This document shows positions 1 to 12,300 of a stretch of DNA of 60,000 bases, piece after piece. The stretch is from positions 3,246,501 through 3,306,500 of the forward strand of contig WPIO01000043.1 in the NCBI GenBank assembly GCA_009760855.2, read 5' to 3'. The position numbers and the translations under genes were made by a program. Position 1 is the first letter of the stretch. Each line of letters opens with the position of its first letter. Under the pieces are notes generated by a model, which did no database searches, was not told where the DNA came from, and saw only the letters and a program-made list of their open reading frames with translations. Source of the stretch: Cristatella mucedo (Eukaryota; Bryozoa; Phylactolaemata; Cristatellidae).

Positions 1-947
1 TAGGTCCGGTCCTTTTCACCGTCTATACTCTCCCTCTCGCTGATGTGATTGCCAAGCACAATCTAGGCTTTCACTTCTATGCGGATGACACTCAGTTGTA
101 CCTTTGCTTTGATCCCTCCCAGCCTTCGAGCACCTCAAATTCTCTCAACTCACTTGCTGCATGCATTGATGACATCCGATCATGGATGGCAGCAAATTTT
201 CTAAAACTAAACGATGATAAAACTAACTTACTAGTTATGGGCAAACCTAGTGTTATTCAGAAATTGGAAAGGCTGACTTTCAAAATTGGCTCTGCCAGCA
301 TATCTCCAGTTGCATCAGCTCGAAATCTAGGTGTCATATTCCAAAGCGACCTCTCGTTAGACGACCACATCAGCTCCACAGTCAAATCAGCCTATTTTCA
401 GCTTCATAACATTGCTAAAAATTAGGGCTTGTTTAGATAAGGATACCACGTCCAAGTTGGTCCATGCATTCGTGACATCTCGTCTCGACTTCTGCAACTC
501 ACTGCTTACTGGCCTACCAGCATGTGCGATCAGGCGATTGCAGCTGGTGCAAAACTCTGCAGCTAGGCTTGTCTGCCGTGAGCGTCGCAGTTGCCACATT
601 ACTCCACTTCTCGCCGACCTGCACTGGTTACCAGTCAAGCAACGGATTGACTTCAAGGTTTTTTTAGCTCACTTTTATGTCCCTTCATTCTATGGCTCCA
701 GCCTATCTTTCAGAGATACTACCCCATCAGGCAAAGCATCGTACCACTCGATTTTTCGGAATCCAACAGTCTAGAAATAACCTCGTACACAAACCTTAAA
801 TCCTTTGGAGACCGTGCATTTAGCTCGTATGCTCCCACAGCCTGGAACTCCCTCCCGACCTGCATCAGAACATCCCCTGACCTGACCACATTTAAAAGAA
901 ACTTAAAAACATACCTATTTAGGACAGCATTTAGTGGGTCCTTGTGA
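1..947 (+). pseudogene. LINE reverse transcriptase C-terminal part, frameshifted
   Basis: The reading frame is open from the left edge through YADDTQLYLCF and the RNase-free C-terminal region to about 424. An extra A in the A-run at about 417-421 then shifts the frame; the sequence continues in the +1 frame from about 412. A second disturbance near 660-700 and others near 760-785 break the final block, which the copy at 56917-57168 keeps open. The fragment cannot encode a complete RT, so it is a dead copy. Confidence 0.85.
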
Positions 948-1185
948 TTCGTCCTCGATGTGCTTATGCGTGCTGACACTGTTCATGCTGCCACTAACCA
1001 CATTTGCATGCTGACCCAGTGCATGTAACCCCTAACCATGTTATTCATTTTGTTTGTTTTTCAAGCATGATTTTACTTACTATTCTATTGCGTATCACTT
1101 TGCAGCAAATGTAAAGCGCCTAGAAAGAGATTAAGTTCTCTGAGGGCGCTTTATCAAGTGCAATATTATTATTATATTATTATTA
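1..1185 (+). mobile_element. CR1/L2-like LINE, 3' half
   Basis: This is the 3' half of a non-LTR retrotransposon, entering from the left edge. It encodes the C-terminal part of a reverse transcriptase (YADD catalytic motif near 75-95), then the typical C-terminal blocks SRLDFCNSLLTGLP and LHWLPVKQRIDFKV. An untranslated tail follows, containing a conserved segment (about 1112-1150) in which complementary GCGCC-type motifs frame an AGAGATT...TCTCTG core, and it ends in an (ATT)n run. Clade placement (CR1/L2 group) rests on these motifs only. The last 500 bp is almost identical to 56907-57409, which suggests fairly recent insertion. Confidence 0.9.
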
Positions 1186-1430
1186 ATGGCAGGGTCTCCA
1201 AGGGATTTGAGGTTTGAAGAAGATATAGGTAAACAGTAACATATAGCAGTAACATGTAAGCATGACATCGTGCACATCAATAACTCTCGATTCTCAGATT
1301 CAGTGAGTTGTAAAGCACCTGCGCACAGATTTAAGTCTCTTAGGGAACCACACAGACGACCTATTATTAGTATTACTACTCTCATCATCATAAAATATTT
1401 AGTGTAGGACCTTAACAGAATCAAATCTAT
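1186..1430. other. Mixed fragments of the same LINE
   Basis: Positions 1194-1245 resemble the LINE C-terminal coding block in reverse orientation (compare 23755-23805). Positions 1295-1395 resemble a worn tail in forward orientation ending in a degenerate ATT-rich run. This looks like nested or rearranged retroposon debris. No gene was seen. Confidence 0.5.
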
Positions 1431-1439
1431 TCACATAAT

Positions 1440-1600
1440 TAAATATAATTCACATGCATAACATCCTAAGAGAACTTAATCTATCTTCAGGCGCTCTACA
1501 CATGCCACGGGGCTCGAGCCCTCGGCCAAGGTACACATTTACCTTGACCTCGGTCGCTAAAGGCAAGCACCTTTATCACTGGGGCCAAACCTGCACCAGT
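1440..1600 (-). mobile_element. tRNA-derived SINE
   Basis: Read on the minus strand, this copy has a tRNA-like head with a degraded A box, a B-box-like GGGCTCGAGCCC palindrome at about 1509-1522, then a tail with GCGCC...AGATTAAGTTCTCTTAGG. The same layout recurs at 10097-10240, 17890-18035, 19013-19172 and 20272-20432. The tail closely resembles the LINE tail in this window, so mobilisation by that LINE is inferred. Confidence 0.7.
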
Positions 1601-1644
1601 CTCTATACATCAGTGAGTATTTGGTTACTCAAGGACTAGCATGC

Positions 1645-1905
1645 ACCTATTCATGACAGCATTTAGCAGGTCCCTGTGATTCGTCCTGTATGTGCTTATA
1701 CGTGCTGCCGTTGTTGCATGCTGACCCTGTGCATGTCACCCCTAACCATATTATTCTTGATACTTATTGAGCACTGCTACCACTAACCATTCGATTCGTG
1801 CTTCCTTTGCAGCAATTGTAAAGCAACTAGAAAGAGATTGAGTTCTCAGAGGGCACTTGATCAAACCTATTATTATTATCATTATCATCAACATCATCCA
1901 CGACC
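1645..1905 (+). mobile_element. 5'-truncated LINE tail
   Basis: A truncated copy of the LINE 3' end. It begins in the last coding block (CATTTAGCAGGTCCCTGTGA), passes through the CATGCTGACCCTGTGCATG region of the UTR and the AGAAAGAGATTGAGTTCTC core, and ends in ATT/ATC repeats at about 1870-1905. Confidence 0.8.
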
Positions 1906-2459
1906 TGGGTATCAGATGCAAGCTGCTGCGCGAGATGTGACATCGCAGCTGGGTGATGACCAGGTGGCCATGGCTGAGAATGGGTGAGAGTGCCGGCAAA
2001 GCACACCTGTGCCAGCAGCATAGCAAGAATCCGGGGCTGTAGATGCAAGCCTGAACGTTGACTCTGACCTTGCAAAGGGCCAAGTCACCATAGGGGCCAG
2101 GATTGAGCAGGGCACAATTACGGTCGGTGGGGTCTAGACAAAGGATAATAATAATAATACTAATAATATAAAGTAATAGTAGCTGTAATACAGCATTCGT
2201 GTAACAACCCAAGAGAGCAAGGAAGGCCTAAGTAGGCGGGCGACTTCAGGCACACTCGTTAAAGCTTACAACAGTGAATTATCGGCCCGATGATCATTCA
2301 CCGACCGGTATGCAGTCGCAAAAGAGAGCCTGCTCCTGCTGCATGATTCTCTTGCAGCAAGTCCTATAGAACCTAAATAGAGATCGAGTTATATAAATCA
2401 GAACTACTCCCCAACCAGGCAAGATATAGTATTGCCCGCTCTTCTAAGTCAAAGCGTTT
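1906..2459. other. Intergenic, no gene recognised
   Basis: Unique-looking sequence with a short run of TAATAA repeats at about 2146-2170. Short open frames overlap on the minus strand, but none has recognisable domain content or matched splice sites. Confidence 0.5.
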
Positions 2460-2860
2460 AGCTATTCCTTAAACCAACATCAACTACTTTGGAAACCATG
2501 CTTTAGCTCTCATGCTCCCAAAGACTAGAACTCATTCCCAACTGACGTCGCATCACCCCCCCCACGGACTTGACTTTTAAAAAGAAGCTAAAAATGCACC
2601 TGCTCACAGTACTGGCTAGGTCTGTCTGATCAGTCCTTATGTGTGTGCACATTGTGCACGCTACCAATAGCCATATGATGCATGCTGACACTGTGCATGT
2701 TACCACTAATAGTAGGCTCATGCTTCTTTTAAAGCATATGTAAAGTACCTAGACCGAGACAAAGTTTTCTTATGTCATTGTACAAATTCATTATTATTAT
2801 TATTATTTTATTATTAGGGTACTACTTAAACCGACCTATCATTATTATTATTGTTTTATT
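2460..2860 (+). mobile_element. Diverged LINE tail with (ATT)n
   Basis: An older copy of the LINE 3' end. The coding block is recognisable around 2490-2630 (TTTGGAAACCATGC, CATGCTCCCAAAG), the GCATGCTGACACTGTGCATG element is at about 2680-2700, and the tail core is at about 2748-2770. ATT-rich repeats run at about 2791-2860. Many substitutions indicate greater age than the copy at 1-1185. Confidence 0.7.
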
Positions 2861-3539
2861 ATCATCATTATCAACTGACCCTTTAAAGGTCATGTCCTTA
2901 GCTACCCTTCTTTGCAGGGCTTCTTTCCGGCTCGACGATAGGGGAGTTACACTTACAGCAGCATTGGCAGCTGCTAAAGATCTTGAAGATCTGTTCACTC
3001 TACACTAGACAACACTACTGCAACTCAACATTGGCAGGCCTGGCCAAAACAAAGTCATGCCTAAGTGTCTTCGACTGGTGATAAATATGGCCCACTGCTT
3101 GGTCTTTCAAATCCAAAAGCCTTAAAACATGTACCTCCTGAGCCAGAGAATCTGGTGACTGTCATCTGATCAATGGACACTCAGCAAAAAGTGGGGAGCC
3201 ACAAGAATTCCAGTTCCAGTAAGCCTCAAGCTGAACTCGCACCGGTTTAAGCTAGCTCGTGTCCTCTTCCTTCGGGGCAGTAAATTAGCTACTGTGATAA
3301 ATTGTACTACGCTGCCAATCAGAAGCTCTCGCTGAGCAGGAGCATGGAACTTTGGAACGAGCTTCCGCCATTCTTAAGTGACAACATCTCTCCGGCTGCC
3401 GACTTTGGCCCTTACACAATAAACTGTAATGCAACAACATTTTTCCTACAAATATCTACGGCACATCGCTCCCGATCATCATGCACCAAAACTCCATTGC
3501 TACTACATCCTCGACTGTAGAATTTACTCAGCAAGGCTT
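2861..3539 (+). other. Probable decayed LINE-derived sequence
   Basis: A faint resemblance to the RT C-terminal block (a TGCAACTCAACATTGGCAGG stretch at 3020-3040 recalls the CNSLLTGL coding segment) suggests an old LINE copy. The frame is broken repeatedly. No host gene was recognised. Confidence 0.35.
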
Positions 3540-4640
3540 CTCAATTTATCTTTGTTGAACTCAATGAAGTCTGTTGATACTCATAGCAGCTGACCTTTAT
3601 TTGTTATGCAGTTACACAGCTGTATGAGTGCTTATATCCCTTCTGCCTTCAAGCACATCAAACTTGCCAAACTGGCACGTACCATAAATTGCTGACGTTT
3701 GCACTTGGATGGCAGCATATGCTCTCAAATTGCATTGCGATAAAACTAACTCACTAGCTATGGGAAAATCTTGTGTTGCTCAGAAATTGTATAGCCTCAT
3801 GATCCAAGTGGCCAAGCCGCCAGTGTTTTGCCTATAGGATTTGTACACAATCTCGGTGTACTGTTCTAAAGAGACCAATCACTACATGGCCACATCAACT
3901 TCATAGGCAAGTCGGGCTACTTTCAACTACACAACACGAAAGACATTCGAGCCTCCATGGACAAGAATACCTCAGCCAAGCTGATCAATGCATTAGTGAC
4001 ATCCGGTCTAGGCGTCTGTGAATCACTATTTGTAGGACTTCCTGCATGAACGATAAAATGCTTACAGTTGGTGCCAAACTATGCAGCTAGGCTTGACAGT
4101 CGTGATCGGTGAAACAGTTACAATACACTTAACCTCTCACTGACCTCCGATGGCTCTTCATCGAGCAGCCTATCGTCTTCACAAATCGAATTCAAGGTTT
4201 TCTCGCTTGCTTTAGGTCCATTCATTCATTTGCTCAGGCCAACCTATCCAAAATAACTCATCAGGCTTCATATCGTACCAGCTGCTCTTCTGACTCTTGT
4301 TATTGAGCTGTGCCTCCAACCAACCTCAAATATTTTTAAATGCCTTTGCTTTCAGTTCGAGTGCTTCCAGAGCCTGAAACTCACTGCCGGCTGATGGCCC
4401 AACATCTGCTGCCTTGAAGACATATATCAATAACAAGAAACTCAAACCCCACCTGTTCCTCACACCATTTGTTCCATCTCTTAGAAATCTCTGGCGAGTG
4501 CCTATTCGTGCTTACTGTATGCACGTTATCCCTTACCAATTGATATGCATCATATGTGAAAAGTCTAGAAAGAGATTTAGTTCTATTAGGGTGTTATAAA
4601 AATGTTATTTGCATCAGTATTATTAATACTAAGATTTCAT
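3540..4640 (+). mobile_element. Old, heavily mutated LINE copy
   Basis: Runs parallel to positions about 100-1185 of the window. It keeps GATAAAACTAACTCACTAGC (3739-3758), the GTTGCTCAGAAATTG segment, the coding stretch for the RLDFCNSLL block at about 3990-4040, the CAGCTAGGCTTG segment at 4083 and the tail core at about 4561-4600. Stop codons and indels are frequent, so it is an ancient insertion. Confidence 0.75.
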
Positions 4641-4701
4641 CAGAAAACCTTCCAGCATAAAACCTGCTTTTTTATTGAAGCGATAGGAGATACGAATGTA
4701 C

Positions 4702-4705
<4 letters not shown>

Positions 4706-4753
<48 letters not shown>

Positions 4754-4770
4754 CGTGTGTGTGTGTGTGC

Positions 4771-4801
<31 letters not shown>
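4706..4801 (+). repeat. (GT)n microsatellite
   Basis: About 95 bp of GT dinucleotides with occasional GC interruptions. It lies about 140 bp beyond the last visible CDC123 exon, in the following intron of that gene. Confidence 0.95.
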
Positions 4802-4944
4802 ATACATCGGCATCTGGAGGCACCTCAGCTAGTAAATCACATCACAAATCACAACAGTAGCAGTGGCACGCAAGTAAAGCTTCACAACAAAGATACCAGT
4901 ATCCAAAGCTTTGCATTCTATTTGCCTCGCATTTAATTGCTTAC

Positions 4945-4973
4945 CTGCGACTTTCTGTAGACATCAAACACAT
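4945..4973 (-). CDS. CDC123: CDC123 exon 7, 29-bp micro-exon
   Basis: CTGTTTCCTCTGTAG precedes it and GTAAGC follows. The phase-1 join restores a tyrosine codon, giving [13 protein letters not shown], which matches the F-V-F-D-I-Y-R strand of the family. The next expected residues (V-W-L-I-D-F-N-P) are not in the window. Confidence 0.88.
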
Positions 4974-6253
4974 CTACAGAGGAAACAGTAGCAAATAGAA
5001 CACTCGGTGGCTCACTAATAGGCAGCTGGCACACTGACTGCACTGCACTAGATCGAGCTGCACTAGAGTGTGCCGTCCTGCAGGCGCGTGCAGCTATAAC
5101 TGTTGGAGCCAAGGCAGCTGCTCAGCTAGCGGCTCGGCCTCTTTCTCCAACGTTGCTTTTGCGCTTTCTACTGATGAGACAAGGTCAAGGACGACTGACT
5201 GGTGCAATCCCACCCACGGCCCTCTCCGGTGGCCTTCCAGGCCTCCCTGCCCCCACACGCACGTGCGCACACACACACGCCCCTACCCAAACCGATCAAG
5301 TCCCAGGCATACCAACTTACAGTTAACTTACAGTCAGTGTCAGGAAAGCGACCACAGATCTTCCGATCAAAGAAAGTGGCAATGTCGTTTACGATGACAT
5401 CCTTCTCGTGATGAATGTACGGGTAGTAGTCTGTGTACAATCGCTGGCAGATGGCTACAATCACAAGTGAAACAGGCAAAGCTGACAGAGCTGACGGCCT
5501 CAAGCTCGGCAGGCAGCCATATGTGCTCATGGCTCTCCGTGGAGCCGATCTCGGAGCAGCGGTCCGAGACTGAGCGCTGCAGACTGAGAGCAACTAGTGC
5601 ACAAGAGAGTGAGAGCAACAGCACACTCGGACAGGTGAATGGTAGCAGAGCAGAGTGGGGTGGATCGACCAAACAAAAAGGGGACATCTCATGATGGGTT
5701 GCAGCAGCAGCAGCAGTCACGGCTGCCTCGAGCCGGGTGGGGCGTGCACATGTGCTGTCATGTACCGATGAGACTGCTGCCTCTGACGAAGCACCGGAAC
5801 TCGGATGCCGGGTTCAGGTCGCACCATCGGCGCAGCACCAGGTGGTGGTCCGCTGGTACGCAGCCATAGTCAGCCCTGCAGCAGTAGGGAGGAACGGGGT
5901 TTGCAAGCATTACCGGCAGATGCTTGCTTCGAGAAGGGCTCTTTCTCGGAATATCGATGCAGAGTTCCTACGGCAAAGCAATTGAATACGACGCCCACGA
6001 TAATGAAATTTGCACGAACGTGTGGGGGAAGGTGGTAAGCCAAAGCCCCCAGATCCATTTAGCTTGACCAGGGCACCAGCTAAAATAGAGTCAAGTATCG
6101 ACAGCAGTGCATATGACCTTACTGTAACATTGTGTTGTCACGTCGTGCCACCTCTTCCCCCTTTCTCTCTCTCCTCTTATCTTTCTTTCCCTCGTCTCTT
6201 TTACTCTCCTTGTCTGTCTCTGTCTGTCTCTATCTGTCTGTCTGTCTGTCTGC

Positions 6254-6294
<41 letters not shown>

Positions 6295-6348
6295 ATCTTT
6301 CTTTCCCTCCTCTCTTTTACTCTCCTTGTCTGTCTCTGTCTGTCTCTA

Positions 6349-6385
<37 letters not shown>

Positions 6386-9300
6386 ATCTCTCTACCCCTT
6401 TCTCATTTCGGCTAACCTGGCAATGAAGGTGGCTCAAATATCAAGTCAGCAGTATTAGTGCCTGCCAATTTGCTGTCTTATGGCTCATCAAGGTAAATAG
6501 GGTATACATAGGGCCAATTACCAGGTGGGTACGCCGTGACGCCCGTGACGCCGTTACACACGAACAAACACCTATTCAACAGAGGAGCAAAGTAGCCCGT
6601 GGCTTGTGGCCAGCAGATGCATCTACAAGCAGACAGAGTGGCAGGCAGCCGTGTGCCACAGCATGTGACAAACCAAAGGCATGCCACAGGTATCTGCACC
6701 ACGGCCGGCACCACGTGCTACCACGTGCCTGCTGCGGTAGGGAAGCCAATGCAGCTGTGCCACTGTAATCGACCCGCTGCCAGGCCGAGCACACCCAGGA
6801 TTCACCCAACGGGCAGACCTTGACCTTGCTCCGGGCAGAGGGGTTCTTGACCCAGCCGGAGGGTGCTCGGACTTCACTGACGAGGCCTAGGGTTCAAATC
6901 TTGCAACAATCTTTATTGCCAGACCAACTGGTGTACAAAGTCAGTGATGGCAAGGCTATTCTTCTGCTCTAGAAATGAGGCTAGGTGCTGGGCTAACTAT
7001 CCTCTACTTCTTTCTTTCGTTTTTTACTTATTATCAGCTAGACCAGCTTGCATCAAAAGAAGCAGCCCAGTAGGATATAGGTATGCAGCAGGAAAATAGG
7101 AACAGAAGAGCTGCATCTTAGGCGCCATAGAAATCAGAAACCTTGATCAGTGTCTCTCCTCTGCTCTGTGAGCACACAGGAGGCGCCGCCAACTCGGGCC
7201 CCGGCCACTAGGCTTGTCCTGGGCCGGCCCGCCGCCAAGCCCAACATGATGCCGTGGGCAGCCGGGATGGCTAGGCTCAGTCAGGAAGAGTCGAACCCAT
7301 TGTGACTGAAGAGGATCGGGGCTGGGTCGCGAGCAAGCACACCAGCTCTTCGCCCTCTCATTGGGGCCAGAGGCAGGCTAGTTGTGGCAGCAGCAGCAGG
7401 ATTCTGCTACTGCTGCTGCAACACTTGGCAAGCCAACCGGCCCGTTGCATTACTCTGCTGGTCCTACTTCAACGAATGCCCTCTAGAAGCTGCCAGGCAC
7501 AGGCACTGGCGGAGGCACTAACTAACAGGTGGAAAAGCAATGCTGGATGAGCAGACAGGAGGCCAGGCTTGATGTCTCGGTGGCCGCATTTAAGTGGCAC
7601 AATTTGCATGGTGCAAGCAACTTCCAGGTGGAAAAACGAAGGCCGGGCTTTGCAGGAGCAGCAGCAACAGCACCACCCAGAATCCAAGGTAGAAGCGGAG
7701 CAGCACCAGCAGCAGGCCAAGATAAAAATGGCCTGAGAGAGAGAGAGAGAGAGAGAGTGCACTGGAGGAGGCAAGAGCTGAGAGCAGCACAGGCATGAGC
7801 AGACCTAACAGCAACACAAAAAAGAACGATGGAGAAAGCATACCATGCTGGCTGTGTGCGCTATCGAAGAAGTACAGCAGTACAAGCAGCAGCAGCAGGA
7901 TGGAGAGGCAGGGCACAGGTCTAAGGGCAAGAAGCAGCACGAGCAGCCACAGACAGGACATGGCCGAAATAGTGGGAATTGTAAATCCGAGCTTGCCGAG
8001 CTGCGTCGGCCAAGGCTTCGGACGAGCGCTCAGCTTGCAATGGCCGGCTCCTGAGTGCAAAAAATAAACCGACAGAAGACGGCTATCAACAATCACTCCC
8101 CCAATGCTTGCAGTGAGCAATAATAGAGGACCGCCCGCTGTAGGACTCGAAACCCTCGACCAGGGCAGTGCGAAGTGAGCGCCTCGTTCCCCTGGGGGGT
8201 GGGGGCTAAGGCCCCACCCCCCAGGGGAGCGAGGGAATGAGCCTGCGAGAGACGAGCTCGGACGAGTTAGAGCTGCTGCTGCCGCTACCGCAGCTGCTGC
8301 TGCCTCTGTGCTCACGCCTTCTGGCCATTGGCGGCTGGCTTCGAGCACTCACAGCATCGTCAGGTCGTGCGCCACGAAGTCGGAGCTCTTGAGCAGCAAG
8401 TACACGTCGGCAGCGGACGTGCACCTCATCGAGTTCTCAAACGATATCCACGTGGCATCCTAAAGAAAAACCGCCGCTGCTGCTGTCCATCTCTAGTCTT
8501 GCTCACACACTGGGCCAGCGGACCGCAATGCAGTAGCCGCTGCTGCTTTTTGAAAACAACCGCTGCTGCCGGAAGAGGAGAGCTCATTGACGGAGGAGGA
8601 GGAGAGCTCATTGACGAGCATTGATTGGCTGGCGCAATGCCACAGTAGTGGCAAAGTTTGCCACAACTGTAATGTAATGTAATGTATCTCCGTCAGTAAC
8701 TCCACAAAATCATAAAGACCATGTGGGTGTTACGCAGGAGAGTTTTGTATAGCGCACTCACAGCCTAAGCGGCTTTCGGTACGCATTCGGTACCCAACAG
8801 ACTTCGTCTCACGCAACAAAGAGAAAGTGGGAAGCATAGCAGAGTCAGGAGAGCAGTTGAGGTACCTCTTTATCAAGTGCATCTATCACAACTGCCACTC
8901 TATCAAGTGCATTATTATAATTATTATTATTATTATTACAAGTATGCACCTTAACAAAGCAGGTTCACTGAGACAAAGAGAAAGCTGAGCAGAGCAGCTT
9001 CATCTTGTGCTGAGACTTAAACGATGCAACGTACGTAGCAGGAACGTGACTGTCGCTAGAAGCGACTTTTCGGGACTTTCGATACAAACTACGGACTGAC
9101 CACCAAAGGATTTCAATTTCCCACGATAGACGGCGATGTGAGAGATGACCGGGTGCTGAGGAGCACGTGCTTCGAGAGCACGTGCTGGCGAAGCATCGAG
9201 GAGCACCGAGCTCAACCTTACTAGACAGACTAGGCATCCATTTCGCAGGGCACGGCATCTGAGAAAAGAAAAAAAAGAGATCGATCCAGAGTTAGGCCTG

Positions 9301-12300
9301 CCAAAGTCGCTCAGCTACCCACTGAGGTGGGTGGGGCAGGTGCCGGCCTAACGAGATAAGGGAGGGAGGTGGCCGGCCCGCTGTTGGCCACGAGCCAGAA
9401 AGCTAGATGCAGCAGACCACTGATGTCCCCCACCAAAGTGATAGGATTTTGGCACCGGGCAGCCATTGGCAGGCACGCTGGCCAGCTGGCAGGCTGCTGC
9501 TTCAGCCAGCTGACCAGCTCTAGTCACAGCAATAGCTGCCGCATCACGAGCCACCGCTGGAATTCCTGTGCCGAGACTCGAGTCAGAGCGCGGCAACACA
9601 GTCCTTCCCGAGGCCGATAATGCTGCTGCTGCCACTGCTCGGCTGCCTGCTGCGCTACCTAGCCGGAAGAGCCGGCTGTACGTTGCCGGCTGCCCAAGAT
9701 GGCCGCCCCAATTTCCTTTCTCATATGTACACCCTGCCAACGGTCGGTCGGTCCAAAGCGCGGCCAGCGACAGGTAGTGGCCACCTGAGTGGCTGCACAG
9801 CAGCTAGGCAACGTCGGAGGAGGCGATCAATCTGAATGCTTCAAAGCGACCAGCTCTGCTTGCTCTGGGTCTATCTGGCATCGGACTGAGACGTTGCCTT
9901 CTGCACGTGGTAAGCCCCCTGCTCCCGGCATGCACCAGCTTCGCTGTCCGGCATGCACCAGCCTTTCCGCCTTACGACAGGAGGGCCGTGTAAAGACGGT
10001 TCAACAATCTGTCATGCCCCTTCAGCTTACAGTCATAACAGAGTGCCCATAGAGTTATAATAATGGCATTTACATACTTTTAGGCATTTTATAAAAAATA
10101 TCATTCATTTGTATAGTGCCCTAACAGAACTCAAGCTCTATTTAGGCGCTTCACAAATGCCACGGGGCTCGAGCCCTCGAGCATCAAATACATTCACCTT
10201 GACCTTATTCGGGCAAGCTCCTTAACCACTAGAACCATTTACATCGGTGGGTATATCATGTAAAGTGTAAGTACGAGTAAGCAAATAAAGGGCAATTCAC
10301 ACCAACAGAGCAACTGCTGTGAGGAGCTGGTGGATTGTTAATTACTTTTCATATGTCACGTTAGGGGGAGTGCCGTGAGCTAAGAGAGATTGACTACCAG
10401 GCTGTGGGAGCATGCGAATAACTAATTAAAAGGCTTGGTCTCCTAAGGATTGTAGGTTGGTTAGGGGAAACAGCTAAACTACTTCGGCCAACCGAGGGGT
10501 GGTACGATGAAACACCTCATTAGGAAGTATTTCAGATGGCTAGGGTCAGAGCACGAGAATGAAAAGATCTAAAAGGTGAGTGACAGAGTCCTGTAATCGA
10601 TACGCTGCTTGATTGGGAGCCAGTGGAGTTCGGTGAGAAGTGGTGTAATGTGGCCATTTCGACGATCAGGATGGACAGGCCCAGCTGCAGAGTATTTCAC
10701 TAACTGTGAGCTATTATAGCACGGGCAGGACGACCTTCGACTAGTGAGTTACAGAAGTCTGGAAGGAATGTCACAAATGCATCGGCCAGCTTCGGCGGTG
10801 GTATCCCTGCCGAAGCAGACTCTTTTGAAATGGTGCCTAGATAAAACTAGGCAGACTTGACTGTGGAGCTGAAGCAATCGTCTAGAGAAAGGAAAGGCTT
10901 TGGAAGAGGACACCTAGATTTCGTGCAGATGCTACATCCTGGCCAGAGACATCCTGGCCAAGCCCATTTTGAGTGTTAAGCTTTTCCCATTTCTGAGTCA
11001 CACTGGGTTAGCCCATTGCTGCAAGTAAGTCGGTTTTATAGCCATCTGATTTGAGAGAGTTTGCTGCCATCCAAGAGTAAATGTTAGCAATACATGCAGC
11101 AAGAGAGTTGCGAGTTTGACAGGCTGGAAAGATCGAAGCATAGGCACAGCAGTGCCGTCTGCAGCATACAATTGAAAGCTTACATTGTGCTTGGCAATTA
11201 CATGGGTAAAAGGGAGAGTATAAATTGCAACAGGGAGATCAAGTACAGACATAGTACAGACCCATGGGGTACCCAGTACTTCTGATGCTCCTCAAATACG
11301 CTGCTGCCTGTTGACATCAATGCTCTCGAGTCTCCCACTGAGATAGGACTTGAACCGTTGCAGTGCAGTAGTACCAGTGATGCCCACGCGAGATGAGAGG
11401 CTCTCGAGACTCAGCGACCAATGGTATCCAACGCTGCCGAAAAATTCAAGCAAAACAAGCAGAGATACTCTACCTAAGTCAGCAGTTCTGAGACTGTTGC
11501 TACACACTTATAATCATGCCGACTCTGCTGAATGATTAGCTCTAAAACCTGACTTGCAAAGTTTCAAGTTTTGACATAAGAGTTGTTTAGCTGGTTTTCG
11601 ACTACTCGCGACTCCAGCGACTTCGGCAGGACCGGCAGTAGTGAGACTGGTTATGAGACTTCGAGTGTCTCAGACACTCTCCCGGTCCAGGGCTTCTCAC
11701 TTCTTATGGGTGACCCTAATAATTGGCTGCTCCTCCGGCAGCCACAGATGGACAGCCTCAAAAGGACCGTCAAGATCAAGGCGATCCAAGGCCCCTCGAC
11801 AGTGTGCGCCACAGACAGGCCCCCCAAGCCTCGGTCGGAAAGTCGTGCGACTCAATCGTTGGCCTTGACCTTCGGTCCCAAGACTTTGAGTCGGGCTCGC
11901 AGCTGCTCACAGGTCCAGGCACTGGAGGCCCTTGCAGATCCCACGCCCCCACACCCACACCGAGCTTGCAGCCTCCTGAGCAAACATCTCTGGAGCGCAT
12001 CTATGCCCACCAGCTGCCCTGCCCTGCCCTGGCCGGCGGGCAGCCACAGTGGCTGCGGAGGCGGCGGCGGCTGGTACAAAGCAACTCATTAAAGATGCTT
12101 ACCCAAACGAGGAGATTGGCAGTTCCGCTCGGCCTGACCCTTGGCTCCTCGCTGTCTCGGCTAGCGAGGAGCTGCCGCCGCCGCTGCTTCGGAGGTGGCC
12201 CGCCGCCAAGCAGCGGTGCGATGCAGCTACCATTGCAGCACCTGCGCTGCGACGCCGTCGGAAGAGCTCGAACCGGGTATTTCCTGCGCAAAGGTGGCCG

